DNA from: Clostridiales bacterium
GTDB lineage: Bacteria; Bacillota; Clostridia; Oscillospirales; Oscillospiraceae
Direction of reading: 5' to 3'
NCBI GenBank assembly: GCA_009774055.1
Contig: VSNB01000199.1
Span: forward strand, 1 to 5,920
DNA: 5,920 bases
The notes below the pieces were generated by a model. The model was not told the origin of the DNA and made no database searches. It saw only the letters and a program-made list of their open reading frames with translations. Shown here in pieces: positions 1 to 5,062 of the stretch. How positions within the stretch are numbered: position 1 is the first letter of the stretch; every line of letters starts with the position of its first letter. The position numbers were made by a program, and so were the translations under genes.

Positions 1-10
1 GGAAAAGAAG

Positions 11-45
11 CAAAAGCACCCTCAAGGGACGTTCCGTCCCTTGAG
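11..45 (-). terminator. Intrinsic terminator ending the left-hand structured RNA
   Basis: On the minus strand a perfect 11-bp stem (CTCAAGGGACG, 21-31, paired with CGTCCCTTGAG, 35-45) closes a three-base loop. It is followed by GGTGC and a run of four T (positions 15-12), with a second T run at 6-3. It lies 13 bases beyond the end of the terminal helix of the structured RNA at 59-354, which is where a 3' terminator of that transcript would be expected. On the plus strand the stem is followed by AATCC with no T run, so termination is one-directional. Confidence 0.8.
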
Positions 46-58
46 AATCCTTCGCATT

Positions 59-354
59 ACGGGGGTAATTGTTTTTGCGCTTCCACTGTAATCTGTCCGG
101 TCTGAACCGGACCAGCTCCCATGGATCGGGCGAAGCGTCTACCCAACGATGTCATCGGCAGTCCCTACCGTCTTACACGCTGAATCTCCCGGGGCACTTC
201 CGTTAGAGGGTCCCCCTAGCAGACTCTACCCCTTTAACAGGCCGGCAGGCGGAGTTGGTCGATTGCCAAGCCACTAGATTAGATACCCGTAGGACCGGAA
301 ATTCGGAGGCTTCGCTTATCAACCAAACCCTCCGCACAGTCCTTTAACCCCCGT
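59..354 (-). ncRNA. Large structured non-coding RNA, possibly raiA-type
   Basis: No open frame of substance covers this stretch, but it folds as one domain. The outer ends ACGGGGGT (354-347 on the minus strand) and ACCCCCGT (66-59) form a perfect 8-bp closing helix. Inside, 335-330 pairs with 254-249 (6 bp) and, after a 3-base bulge, 326-318 pairs with 263-255 (9 bp). A 6-bp hairpin with a GGA loop lies at 170-156, and a 7-bp hairpin with a 4-base loop at 112-95. The 9-bp helix and the 170-156 hairpin each contain a G-U pair that would be a C-A mismatch on the plus strand. This, together with the terminator just downstream, fixes the minus strand. Unpaired stretches are purine-rich on that strand. 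I see no tmRNA tag frame or CCA end, no RNase P core AGGAAAGUCC, no SRP helix-8 motif and no riboswitch core. Size, complexity and likely host fit the raiA motif family of Clostridia, but I could not match its consensus from memory. No convincing promoter is visible, so the exact 5' end is uncertain. Confidence 0.7.
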
Positions 355-363
355 CTAGGGAGT

Positions 364-391
364 CTTGAACCGTAGGTTCAAGCGCGTTTTT
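364..391 (+). terminator. Hairpin followed by T run, possible plus-strand terminator
   Basis: CTTGAACC (364-371) and GGTTCAAG (375-382) form a perfect 8-bp stem with a GTA loop. CGCG and five T (387-391) follow on the plus strand. In form this is a modest intrinsic terminator for rightward transcription. It could end any plus-strand transcript entering from the left, or shield the minus-strand ECF operon. On the minus strand the same hairpin lies just upstream of the structured RNA and could be part of its leader. No plus-strand gene is seen to need it. Confidence 0.35.
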
Positions 392-421
392 GCCTACTTT
401 TGCCGCGCGGCAAAAGTAGGC
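392..421. repeat. Perfect 30-bp palindrome
   Basis: The half-site GCCTACTTTTGCCGC (392-406) is followed immediately by its exact reverse complement (407-421), with no spacer. Because of the symmetry both strands encode the same chance peptide, YFCRAAK. The position between the end of ecfT and the structured RNA, within a cluster of other inverted repeats, suggests an intergenic dispersed element or a transcript-end structure. Whether it recurs elsewhere in the genome cannot be seen here. Confidence 0.75.
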
Positions 422-425
422 GCAG

Positions 426-452
426 GGTCCGGGGGCGCGCAGCCCCCGGGCC
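426..452. repeat. GC-rich inverted repeat, 11-bp stem
   Basis: Positions 426-436 pair with 442-452 (core CCGGGGGC with GCCCCCGG, one G-T pair at the third position) around the 5-base loop GCGCA. On the minus strand the first T-rich stretch (ACTTTTG) comes only about 10 bases after the stem and lies inside the neighbouring palindrome. It is therefore not a textbook intrinsic terminator, although it may help end the ECF transcript. Confidence 0.6.
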
Positions 453-472
453 GATTTGAGAAGAATTTCCCG

Positions 473-493
473 TTCGCCGCCGGAGGCGGCGAA
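473..493 (-). terminator. Hairpin just after ecfT stop, weak terminator candidate
   Basis: TTCGCCGCC (473-481) and GGCGGCGAA (485-493) form a perfect 9-bp, very GC-rich stem with a 3-base loop. It starts 5 bases downstream of the ecfT stop codon in the direction of transcription. The following minus-strand sequence (CGGGAAATTCTTCTC) is only mildly T-rich, so factor-independent termination is plausible but not certain. It may instead protect the mRNA 3' end. Confidence 0.4.
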
Positions 494-498
494 GAGAA

Positions 499-1302
499 CT
501 ACAGTCCAAAGTGCGCCAGTACCAGCACCCCAAAAAGCACCCCCACATATGCAAGAAAAACCAAATAATCCCTCGTTTGATAGTGCAGGACATGGAGCTT
601 GGTCCTCCCCTCGCCGCCGTGGTAGCAGCGGCACTCCATCGCCACAGCCAGCTCGTCCGCACGGCGGAACGCGCTGACAAACAGCGGCACCAGGATCGGC
701 ACCAAAGCCTTCGCCCGCTGCAAGAGGCTCCCGCTCTCAAAATCCGCCCCGCGGGCCCGCTGGGCGGACATGATCTTGTCCGTCTCCTCAATGAGCGTGG
801 GAATCATCCTCAGCGCAATCGACATAATCATTGCCAGCTCGTGAACCGGCACTCTGATTTTCTTCAGCGGCCCCAGCAGCGTCTCCAGACCGTCCGTCAG
901 GGCGATGGGACTGGTGGTATAGGTCAGCAGAAACGTTCCCATAATCAGCATGGTAATGCGCAAAACCATGAAGAAGGCGGTGAAAATCCCCTCTTTCGTG
1001 ATTTTAAAAATCCAGAAAGAAACCAGCGTCTCACCCGGAGTATAAAACAGGTTCAATACCGCCGTGAAGCAGATAATAAACAAAATAGGCTTCAAGCCCC
1101 GCACCAGCGCCTTGGGAGCCACGCCGGAAATCTTGATCTCCGCAATCAGCAGCGCCGCTACCACGCCATAGGACACAAAGGACTTTGCGCAAAACAGCAT
1201 GACGATATAGACCACCGTTAAGAGAATCTTCGTCCGGGGGTCCAGGCGGTGGGCCAGGGAATTTCCCGGGAAATACTGGCCCAGTGTAATATCCTTGAGC
1301 AT
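499..1302 (-). CDS. ecfT: Energy-coupling factor transporter transmembrane protein EcfT
   Basis: EcfT is the membrane scaffold of ECF-type importers. It joins the two ATPases to a substrate-specific S protein and transmits ATP-driven movement. The 267-residue product has the usual family length. It shows the N-terminal pattern G-N-S-x-x-H-R-L-D-P-R-T-K (residues 13-25), several hydrophobic segments (about 26-56, 70-88, 103-129, 194-211, 246-264) and a cytoplasmic part carrying the coupling motifs. The first motif is ARG (183-185) in SAQRARGADFE. The second is AMECRCY (221-227), where many relatives have A-R-G or A-R-C, so Cys replaces the Ala and Gly. I chose the ATG at 1302. Its A is shared with the TGA stop of ecfA2 (TGATG), and an AAAGGGGGG tract ends 8 bases upstream. 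A GTG start at 1311 would touch that tract directly. The substrate is not predictable, since no S component is encoded here. Confidence 0.95.
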   Translation of the reverse strand: MLKDITLGQYFPGNSLAHRLDPRTKILLTVVYIVMLFCAKSFVSYGVVAALLIAEIKISGVAPKALVRGLKPILFIICFTAVLNLFYTPGETLVSFWIFKITKEGIFTAFFMVLRITMLIMGTFLLTYTTSPIALTDGLETLLGPLKKIRVPVHELAMIMSIALRMIPTLIEETDKIMSAQRARGADFESGSLLQRAKALVPILVPLFVSAFRRADELAVAMECRCYHGGEGRTKLHVLHYQTRDYLVFLAYVGVLFGVLVLAHFGL

Positions 1303-2162
1303 CAGCCCCACCCCCCTTTCAGCGCGGACAGCGCGCTCCGCAGATCCGCTACGGTATACACGGCGGGATCGATCTCAATCCCCCGCCGCACCAGCTCCAT
1401 GGCCACCTGGGTCACCTGGGGCACGTTCAGCCCCACGTCAATCAGCTTCTGGGCCCGGCTGAACACCTCATGAGGCGTGCCGGACATGACCACGCCAGCA
1501 TCGGCAAGCACCACGATGCGGTCCACGTTCTCCGCCACCTCGTCCATGCTGTGGCTGACCATGACCACGGTGGTGCCTTTTTCCTTGTGATAGGCGCGGA
1601 TATTCTCCAGCAGGCTCTTGCGGCCCGCCGGGTCCAGTCCCGCCGACGGCTCGTCCAGAATCAATACCTCCGGCTCCATGGCGATGACGCCGGCGATGGC
1701 GACCCGCCGCTTCTGCCCGCCGGAGAGGTCGAAGGGGGATTTCTCCAGCAGGCCCTCCTCCAGCCCCGCAAAAGCGGCGGAGGCGCGGACCCGGCGGTCA
1801 ATCTCCCGCTCGTCCAGGCCCATGTTCTTCGGGCCGAAGGCGATATCCTTATAGACGCTCTCCTCGAAGAGCTGGTACTCCGGGTACTGGAACACCAGCC
1901 CCACCCGGAAACGAACCTCCCGGATCTTTTTCGGCTCCGCCCAGATGTCCCGGTCCCCCAGCAGGATTCTGCCGCCGGTGGGCCTGAGGAGGCCGTTAAG
2001 ATGCTGGATCAGAGTGGACTTTCCCGAGCCGGTGTGGCCGATGATGCCCAGGAACTCCCCCTCCAGAATCTCCATATTCACGTCCTTCACCGCGCTGCGG
2101 CAGAAGGGTGTGTTTTCTCCATAGGTGTGGGTCAGATTCTCTACGCGCATGATAGATTTCAA
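1302..2162 (-). CDS. ecfA2: Energy-coupling factor transporter ATPase EcfA2
   Basis: This is one of the two nucleotide-binding subunits of the ECF importer; it pairs with EcfA1 under EcfT to power vitamin or metal uptake. The 286-residue product is full length. It shows Walker A GHTGSGKST (42-50), Q-loop VFQYPEYQLFEE (90-101), signature LSGGQ (146-150), Walker B VLILDEP (166-172), D-loop AGLDP (174-178) and switch His in SHS (H204). The Q-loop form F-Q-x-P-E-x-Q-L-F-E-E is typical of EcfA2, whereas EcfA1 has F-Q-N-P-D-N-Q. The start taken is TTG at 2162, with GAGGA (2174-2170) 7 bases upstream. An in-frame ATG at 2150 (MRVENL) is possible but sits too far from that site. The gene is coupled to ecfT by a one-base stop-start overlap. 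Upstream, 132 non-coding bases separate it from the DinB-like gene, whereas ecfA1 and ecfA2 usually lie close together. Confidence 0.95.
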   Translation of the reverse strand: MKSIMRVENLTHTYGENTPFCRSAVKDVNMEILEGEFLGIIGHTGSGKSTLIQHLNGLLRPTGGRILLGDRDIWAEPKKIREVRFRVGLVFQYPEYQLFEESVYKDIAFGPKNMGLDEREIDRRVRASAAFAGLEEGLLEKSPFDLSGGQKRRVAIAGVIAMEPEVLILDEPSAGLDPAGRKSLLENIRAYHKEKGTTVVMVSHSMDEVAENVDRIVVLADAGVVMSGTPHEVFSRAQKLIDVGLNVPQVTQVAMELVRRGIEIDPAVYTVADLRSALSALKGGWG

Positions 2163-2294
2163 TGTGGCGTCCTCGCTTTTATTTTTCTCACTTTACGGAA
2201 AAGTGTCCCAGATACATATTCTAAAGCGCAGTGTATATCCTTACGCATCATTACAGGAGCTGCAGCAGCTCAGCTCTTTGATAAATGGGAAGCT
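2163..2294 (-). other. AT-rich spacer upstream of ecfA2
   Basis: These 132 bases hold no recognisable gene. They include a 7-bp inverted repeat with a 1-base centre (GAGCTGC at 2257-2263, GCAGCTC at 2265-2271) and a small hairpin, CACTTT paired with AAAGTG, nearer to ecfA2. GC content is low (23 of 60 at 2161-2220). The repeat has no T run after it on the minus strand, so it is not a clear terminator. I found no convincing promoter for ecfA2 here. The ecfA2 ribosome-binding site GAGGA (2174-2170) is the only functional site I can support. Confidence 0.5.
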
Positions 2295-2996
2295 TCATAC
2301 GAAGTGAAACGGATCGGGAATGCCGCCGCCAAACGTTTTGACCGCCATTCGATACATTGCCTTTGCGTGGATACGGTCATGCCAAATAAACCGCCGCAGC
2401 ACTTTCCGCAGCGACCATTCCTCGCCATAGCTGCCCGGATAGACAATATTCTCCAAAAAATCTGGCTGGCTCTCCAGCATCGCAAACCCCCGCTGCCGGC
2501 ATTCTACAATCGTCCCCTCGTGGTCAGTCTCAACGCCAATCTCCCCAAAGTAATAATCATTGACATTTTTGGTATGTTCATACATTTCAGATGCTGTACG
2601 GGGCACTTGCCCATAGAAGGTCATCCGGACCGGCAGACAGCTTTTCTCTCTGTCAGGGATTGCCTCATACAGATCCAGAAAATCCTGTGCGGATTTCAGC
2701 GCAAGCGCTTTTAATTCTTCGTATTCCGCTCCGGACAGAGGCTTTCTCTCTTCCTCGAAAAGAACATCCGAATCTGCATCTGAAATCATAAGTCCAGAAG
2801 CTTTCTCCTGTACGATCATGACCTCCAAAGCATCAGGGACCGCCTCACCCTTCCATTTCAAATAAGATACGATCTCTCCCGCCATCTTTTGAAGGGCAAT
2901 ATCCTTTGTCTCGCCGCGCGTATATGCCCCAACATAGCTGCTGGCATGCAAAATGCTGTCACTACCATTGTGCTCCCACACACATGATATTTTCAT
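2295..2996 (-). CDS. DinB-like protein with N-terminal extension, function unknown
   Basis: The 233-residue soluble protein has two parts. Residues 1 to about 80 look like a small alpha/beta domain (MKISCVWEHNG, then a conserved-looking YTRGETKDIALQKM helix), loosely resembling HicB-type folds. Residues from about 90 onward are helical and look like a DinB/YfiT four-helix bundle. H141 (EMYEHTKNV) and the HxxxH pair H206 and H210 (WHDRIHAKAMYRM) match the three-histidine metal site of that superfamily. Family members include thiol transferases and stress-induced proteins; the reaction here is unknown. The ATG at 2996 is chosen because GGAG (3007-3004) lies 7 bases upstream. An ATG at 3002 lies only 1 base from it. 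The gene interrupts the ecfA1-ecfA2 pair, is lower in GC than its neighbours (23 of 60 at 2521-2580) and has its own promoter candidate. This suggests a later insertion. No transposase or repeats flank it. Confidence 0.8.
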   Translation of the reverse strand: MKISCVWEHNGSDSILHASSYVGAYTRGETKDIALQKMAGEIVSYLKWKGEAVPDALEVMIVQEKASGLMISDADSDVLFEEERKPLSGAEYEELKALALKSAQDFLDLYEAIPDREKSCLPVRMTFYGQVPRTASEMYEHTKNVNDYYFGEIGVETDHEGTIVECRQRGFAMLESQPDFLENIVYPGSYGEEWSLRKVLRRFIWHDRIHAKAMYRMAVKTFGGGIPDPFHFV

Positions 2997-3003
2997 AACC
3001 ATT

Positions 3004-3007
3004 CTCC
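3004..3007 (-). promoter_or_regulatory. Ribosome-binding site deciding the DinB-like start
   Basis: The minus strand reads TTGGAGAATGGTTATG. GGAG is 7 bases from the ATG at 2996 but only 1 base from the ATG at 3002, so the downstream ATG is the better start. Confidence 0.65.
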
Positions 3008-3019
3008 AATAAACGCTGA

Positions 3020-3048
3020 TTTATCTATCCCTGCACATCAAATGTCCA
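3020..3048 (-). promoter_or_regulatory. Putative sigma-70 type promoter for the DinB-like gene
   Basis: On the minus strand TGGACA (3048-3043, five of six matches to TTGACA) and GATAAA (3025-3020, four of six to TATAAT) are separated by exactly 17 bases. A start site about 7 bases downstream would leave a short leader that just includes the GGAG site. The sequence is AT-rich against GC-rich surroundings. It lies in the 75-base gap after ecfA1, so it may give the DinB-like gene, and perhaps ecfA2-ecfT, transcription independent of the upstream genes. Confidence 0.45.
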
Positions 3049-3071
3049 TCTGCCGCATTCCGAAAAGGAAG

Positions 3072-3920
3072 TTACTTCTTCAAACTGCCAACGATCGCAT
3101 CAGCGCACTCCCGAATCCCCAGGGCGTCCAGGGGCACGTCAAAGCCATCCTGCCGCAGTCCGTAGAGCAGCTCCACGGTATGGGGCGCGGCCAGGCCGAT
3201 GGCCTGCAGCTCCTCCACCCGGACCAGGATCTCCTTGGGCGTCCCGTCCATGACCACGCTGCCGCTGTCCATCACCACTACCCGGTCCGCCAAGGCGGCC
3301 TCGTCGATGTGGTGGGTGATGAGGACGATGGTGATTCCCTTCTCCCGGTTCAGCTTCTGCACGGTGTCCAGCACCTCCCGCCGGCCCATGGGGTCCAGCA
3401 TGGCGGTGGACTCGTCCAGGACGATGCAGGCCGGCTCCATGGCGATGACCCCGGCAATGGCAATACGCTGCTTCTGTCCGCCGGAGAGGTGGTGGGGCGC
3501 GTGGAGGGTGAACTCCTCCATACCCACCGCCTTCAAGGCGGCGTCCACTCGTCGCTGGAGCTCCTCGGTGGGCACGCCCAGATTCTCCGGGCCGAAGGCC
3601 ACGTCCTCCTCCACCACGTTGGCAACGATCTGGTTGTCCGGGTTCTGGAACACCATGCCCACCCGGCGGCGGACCTCCAGAAGAAGGTTTTCGTCGGAGG
3701 TGTCCATCCCGTCCACCCAGACCGTTCCGCCCCCCGGCAGCAGCACCGCGTTCATGTGCTTGGCCAGGGTGGATTTTCCGGAGCCGTTGTGGCCCAGGAT
3801 CACCACAAAGCTGCCCTGCTCAACGGCAAGCTCCACGCCCTTCAGAGCGGGAACCGGCTCCTTTCCCTCATCGGGAGGATAGGAGAAGGTTAAATTCTCG
3901 GTTTTGATGATTTCCGTCAT
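3072..3920 (-). CDS. ecfA1: Energy-coupling factor transporter ATPase EcfA1
   Basis: This is the second ATPase of the ECF importer, which forms the asymmetric heterodimer with EcfA2. The 282-residue product is full length. It shows Walker A GHNGSGKST (43-51), Q-loop MVFQNPDNQIVA (89-100), signature LSGGQ (145-149), Walker B IVLDES (166-171), D-loop MLDP (174-177) and switch His in THH (H203). The F-Q-N-P-D-N-Q Q-loop and the DEST ending of Walker B (Ser instead of Pro) are the usual EcfA1 forms and separate it from EcfA2. The ATG at 3920 is preceded by GAGGAA (3931-3926) at 5 bases. The site lies in the 16-base gap after the VanZ-GNAT stop, so the two genes are probably co-transcribed. Its next neighbour downstream is the DinB-like gene rather than ecfA2. 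Confidence 0.95.
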   Translation of the reverse strand: MTEIIKTENLTFSYPPDEGKEPVPALKGVELAVEQGSFVVILGHNGSGKSTLAKHMNAVLLPGGGTVWVDGMDTSDENLLLEVRRRVGMVFQNPDNQIVANVVEEDVAFGPENLGVPTEELQRRVDAALKAVGMEEFTLHAPHHLSGGQKQRIAIAGVIAMEPACIVLDESTAMLDPMGRREVLDTVQKLNREKGITIVLITHHIDEAALADRVVVMDSGSVVMDGTPKEILVRVEELQAIGLAAPHTVELLYGLRQDGFDVPLDALGIRECADAIVGSLKK

Positions 3921-3936
3921 GAATGTTCCTCACTGT

Positions 3937-5061
3937 TTACAATGTGATCCAATACCGGCGGATTCTGCCGGAGTTTCCCAGGCCGGGCGTATCCTCCACC
4001 TCGTTTTCCAGCACGCCGCCGTTGGCGAGGATGGTTTTCTCCGAACCGGGGTTTCCCTGATGGTCGCAGGTCAGCAGGACCCGGTCCTCCCCTGCCGCCC
4101 GGCATTTTTCCAGGGTCAGGCGCAGCTGCTCCTTGGCGTACCCCTTCCGCCGCTCCGATAGGCGGATACTGTAGCCGATGTGCCCGCCGTACTGGAGCAC
4201 GAAGTCCGACAGGGGGCTGGGACGGTAGTTGATAATGCCCACCACCCGACCGTCGGACCGCCGGACGGTCAAATAGGTGTGGGAGGGAAGCCAGCCCTTG
4301 CGCTTCTCACGGCCCCGGAAGTCCAGCCACTCCTCATATGTCTCTGTATTTTCCAGACCCGAACAGCCTTCAAAGTCGCTACCGTACTCCAGCATCTCCG
4401 CTTTGAAGGCCATGACCTGGTCCTTGTATTCCATCGTTGGGGTGACTAATTCTAAAATGTCCATGACTTGAAATCTCCTTGCAAGTCGGGGCGCATACTT
4501 TTTCGGCAGTTTCCAGAGAAGATACCCGCAGAATACGCCCAGGGTGTTCAAAATGATGTCGTCTATATCGAAGGCGCGGCCTACGCACAGCTGCCAGCAC
4601 TCAATGAAGGCGGTGATACAAACGCCGGTCAACAGGGCGCGTTTCCAGTTGTATCCCCGCCACAGAAGGGCGGAGAAAAAGCCGAAGGGCACAAACATGA
4701 TGATGTTCCCCAGCAGCATGTAGCTCTGCCACAAACCGCCCTCAAAGCAGCGTCCCGGCGCCAGGTTCCAGCTTCCCAGGCTGAAAAAGGGACCATGCAC
4801 AGGCTTCAGTCCCTGTAAAAGAGGCAGCCAGTCGAACCATCCCGGCGTCAGCGTCAAAACCGCCATACCGCCGCAAAACAGCCAGAACAGGAGCAGCGCC
4901 GCCTCCCGCAGGAGGGAGCTGGAGAGCCCCTGCCCCGCCAGACGCCGAACACGCCAGGGACGAAGCGCCAGGAACATCAGCACAGCCAGCAGGAACCCCG
5001 GAAACATGCGGATGATGTAGCGCAGAGAGTCCTCCACAAAAATAGAATAAAAGACGCGCAT
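3937..5061 (-). CDS. VanZ-like membrane domain fused to a GNAT acetyltransferase
   Basis: The 374-residue protein is one uninterrupted frame with two modules. Residues 1 to about 190 are VanZ-like, with hydrophobic segments near 14-35, 53-73, 112-134, 138-158 and 167-186. It carries the family pattern GNIIMFVPFGF (118-128) followed by E-C-W-Q (154-157) and RAFDIDDIILNTLG (162-175). VanZ proteins are linked to low-level teicoplanin resistance, but most VanZ-like proteins have no known role. Residues 200-374 form a GNAT N-acetyltransferase of the predicted COG3981 type, with the acetyl-CoA loop RRKGYA and a late N-G-G-V-L-E segment; the acceptor is unknown. The acetyltransferase should face the cytoplasm. 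The start ATG lies one base after the methyltransferase stop (TAGCATG), so translational coupling is likely. The Met at residue 200 (ATG at 4464) has AAGGAG 10 bases upstream, so a free GNAT product may also be made. A misassembly or ancestral fusion of two genes are the alternatives. Confidence 0.88.
   Translation of the reverse strand: MRVFYSIFVEDSLRYIIRMFPGFLLAVLMFLALRPWRVRRLAGQGLSSSLLREAALLLFWLFCGGMAVLTLTPGWFDWLPLLQGLKPVHGPFFSLGSWNLAPGRCFEGGLWQSYMLLGNIIMFVPFGFFSALLWRGYNWKRALLTGVCITAFIECWQLCVGRAFDIDDIILNTLGVFCGYLLWKLPKKYAPRLARRFQVMDILELVTPTMEYKDQVMAFKAEMLEYGSDFEGCSGLENTETYEEWLDFRGREKRKGWLPSHTYLTVRRSDGRVVGIINYRPSPLSDFVLQYGGHIGYSIRLSERRKGYAKEQLRLTLEKCRAAGEDRVLLTCDHQGNPGSEKTILANGGVLENEVEDTPGLGNSGRIRRYWITL
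4462..4480 (-). promoter_or_regulatory. Internal ribosome-binding site and in-frame start at the VanZ/GNAT boundary
   Basis: Inside the fused gene, AAGGAG (4480-4475) precedes an in-frame ATG (4464-4462) by 10 bases. The ATG encodes Met200, exactly where the acetyltransferase domain begins. The spacing is slightly long, but the match to the consensus is complete. It may drive a separate 175-residue GNAT, or be a relic of a time when the two domains were separate genes. Confidence 0.5.
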
Positions 5062-5062
5062 G

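Noticed and set aside
95..112. Hairpin with GGTTCAGACC on the minus strand, reminiscent of a tRNA or tmRNA T-arm
   Set aside because: The loop is only 4 bases, there is no following acceptor stem or CCA, and no tag reading frame is visible.
264..276. GCCACT in the plus strand, reminiscent of a cobalamin riboswitch box
   Set aside because: The B12 box and the other conserved elements are absent, and the strand evidence points to the minus strand.
271..290. Resemblance of the plus-strand AGATTAGATACCCGTAG to the 16S rRNA segment GATTAGATACCC
   Set aside because: The match is short and the flanking sequence does not follow 16S rRNA. The helices and G-U pairs support an unrelated RNA on the other strand.
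353..382. TTGAAC and TAGACG as a promoter for the structured RNA
   Set aside because: The would-be -10 element overlaps the closing helix, so the transcript would start inside it. The -10 match is also poor.
344..634. Short minus-strand frames running over the palindrome region
   Set aside because: They overlap ecfT in another frame, and the palindrome gives the same peptide YFCRAAK on both strands, which is a symmetry effect and not coding.
511..1221. Plus-strand open frame of 236 codons
   Set aside because: It is antisense to ecfT, very rich in His, Gln, Asn and Arg, and has no ribosome-binding site or domain.
1470..2714. Long plus-strand open frame of 414 codons
   Set aside because: It lies antisense to ecfA2 and the DinB-like gene, both with clear family motifs. 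Its translation is rich in His, Arg, Gln and Ala with no recognisable domain, as expected of a shadow of GC-rich coding DNA.
3042..3893. Plus-strand open frame of 283 codons
   Set aside because: It is antisense to almost the whole of ecfA1, with a repetitive His, Gly, Val, Gln composition and no motif.
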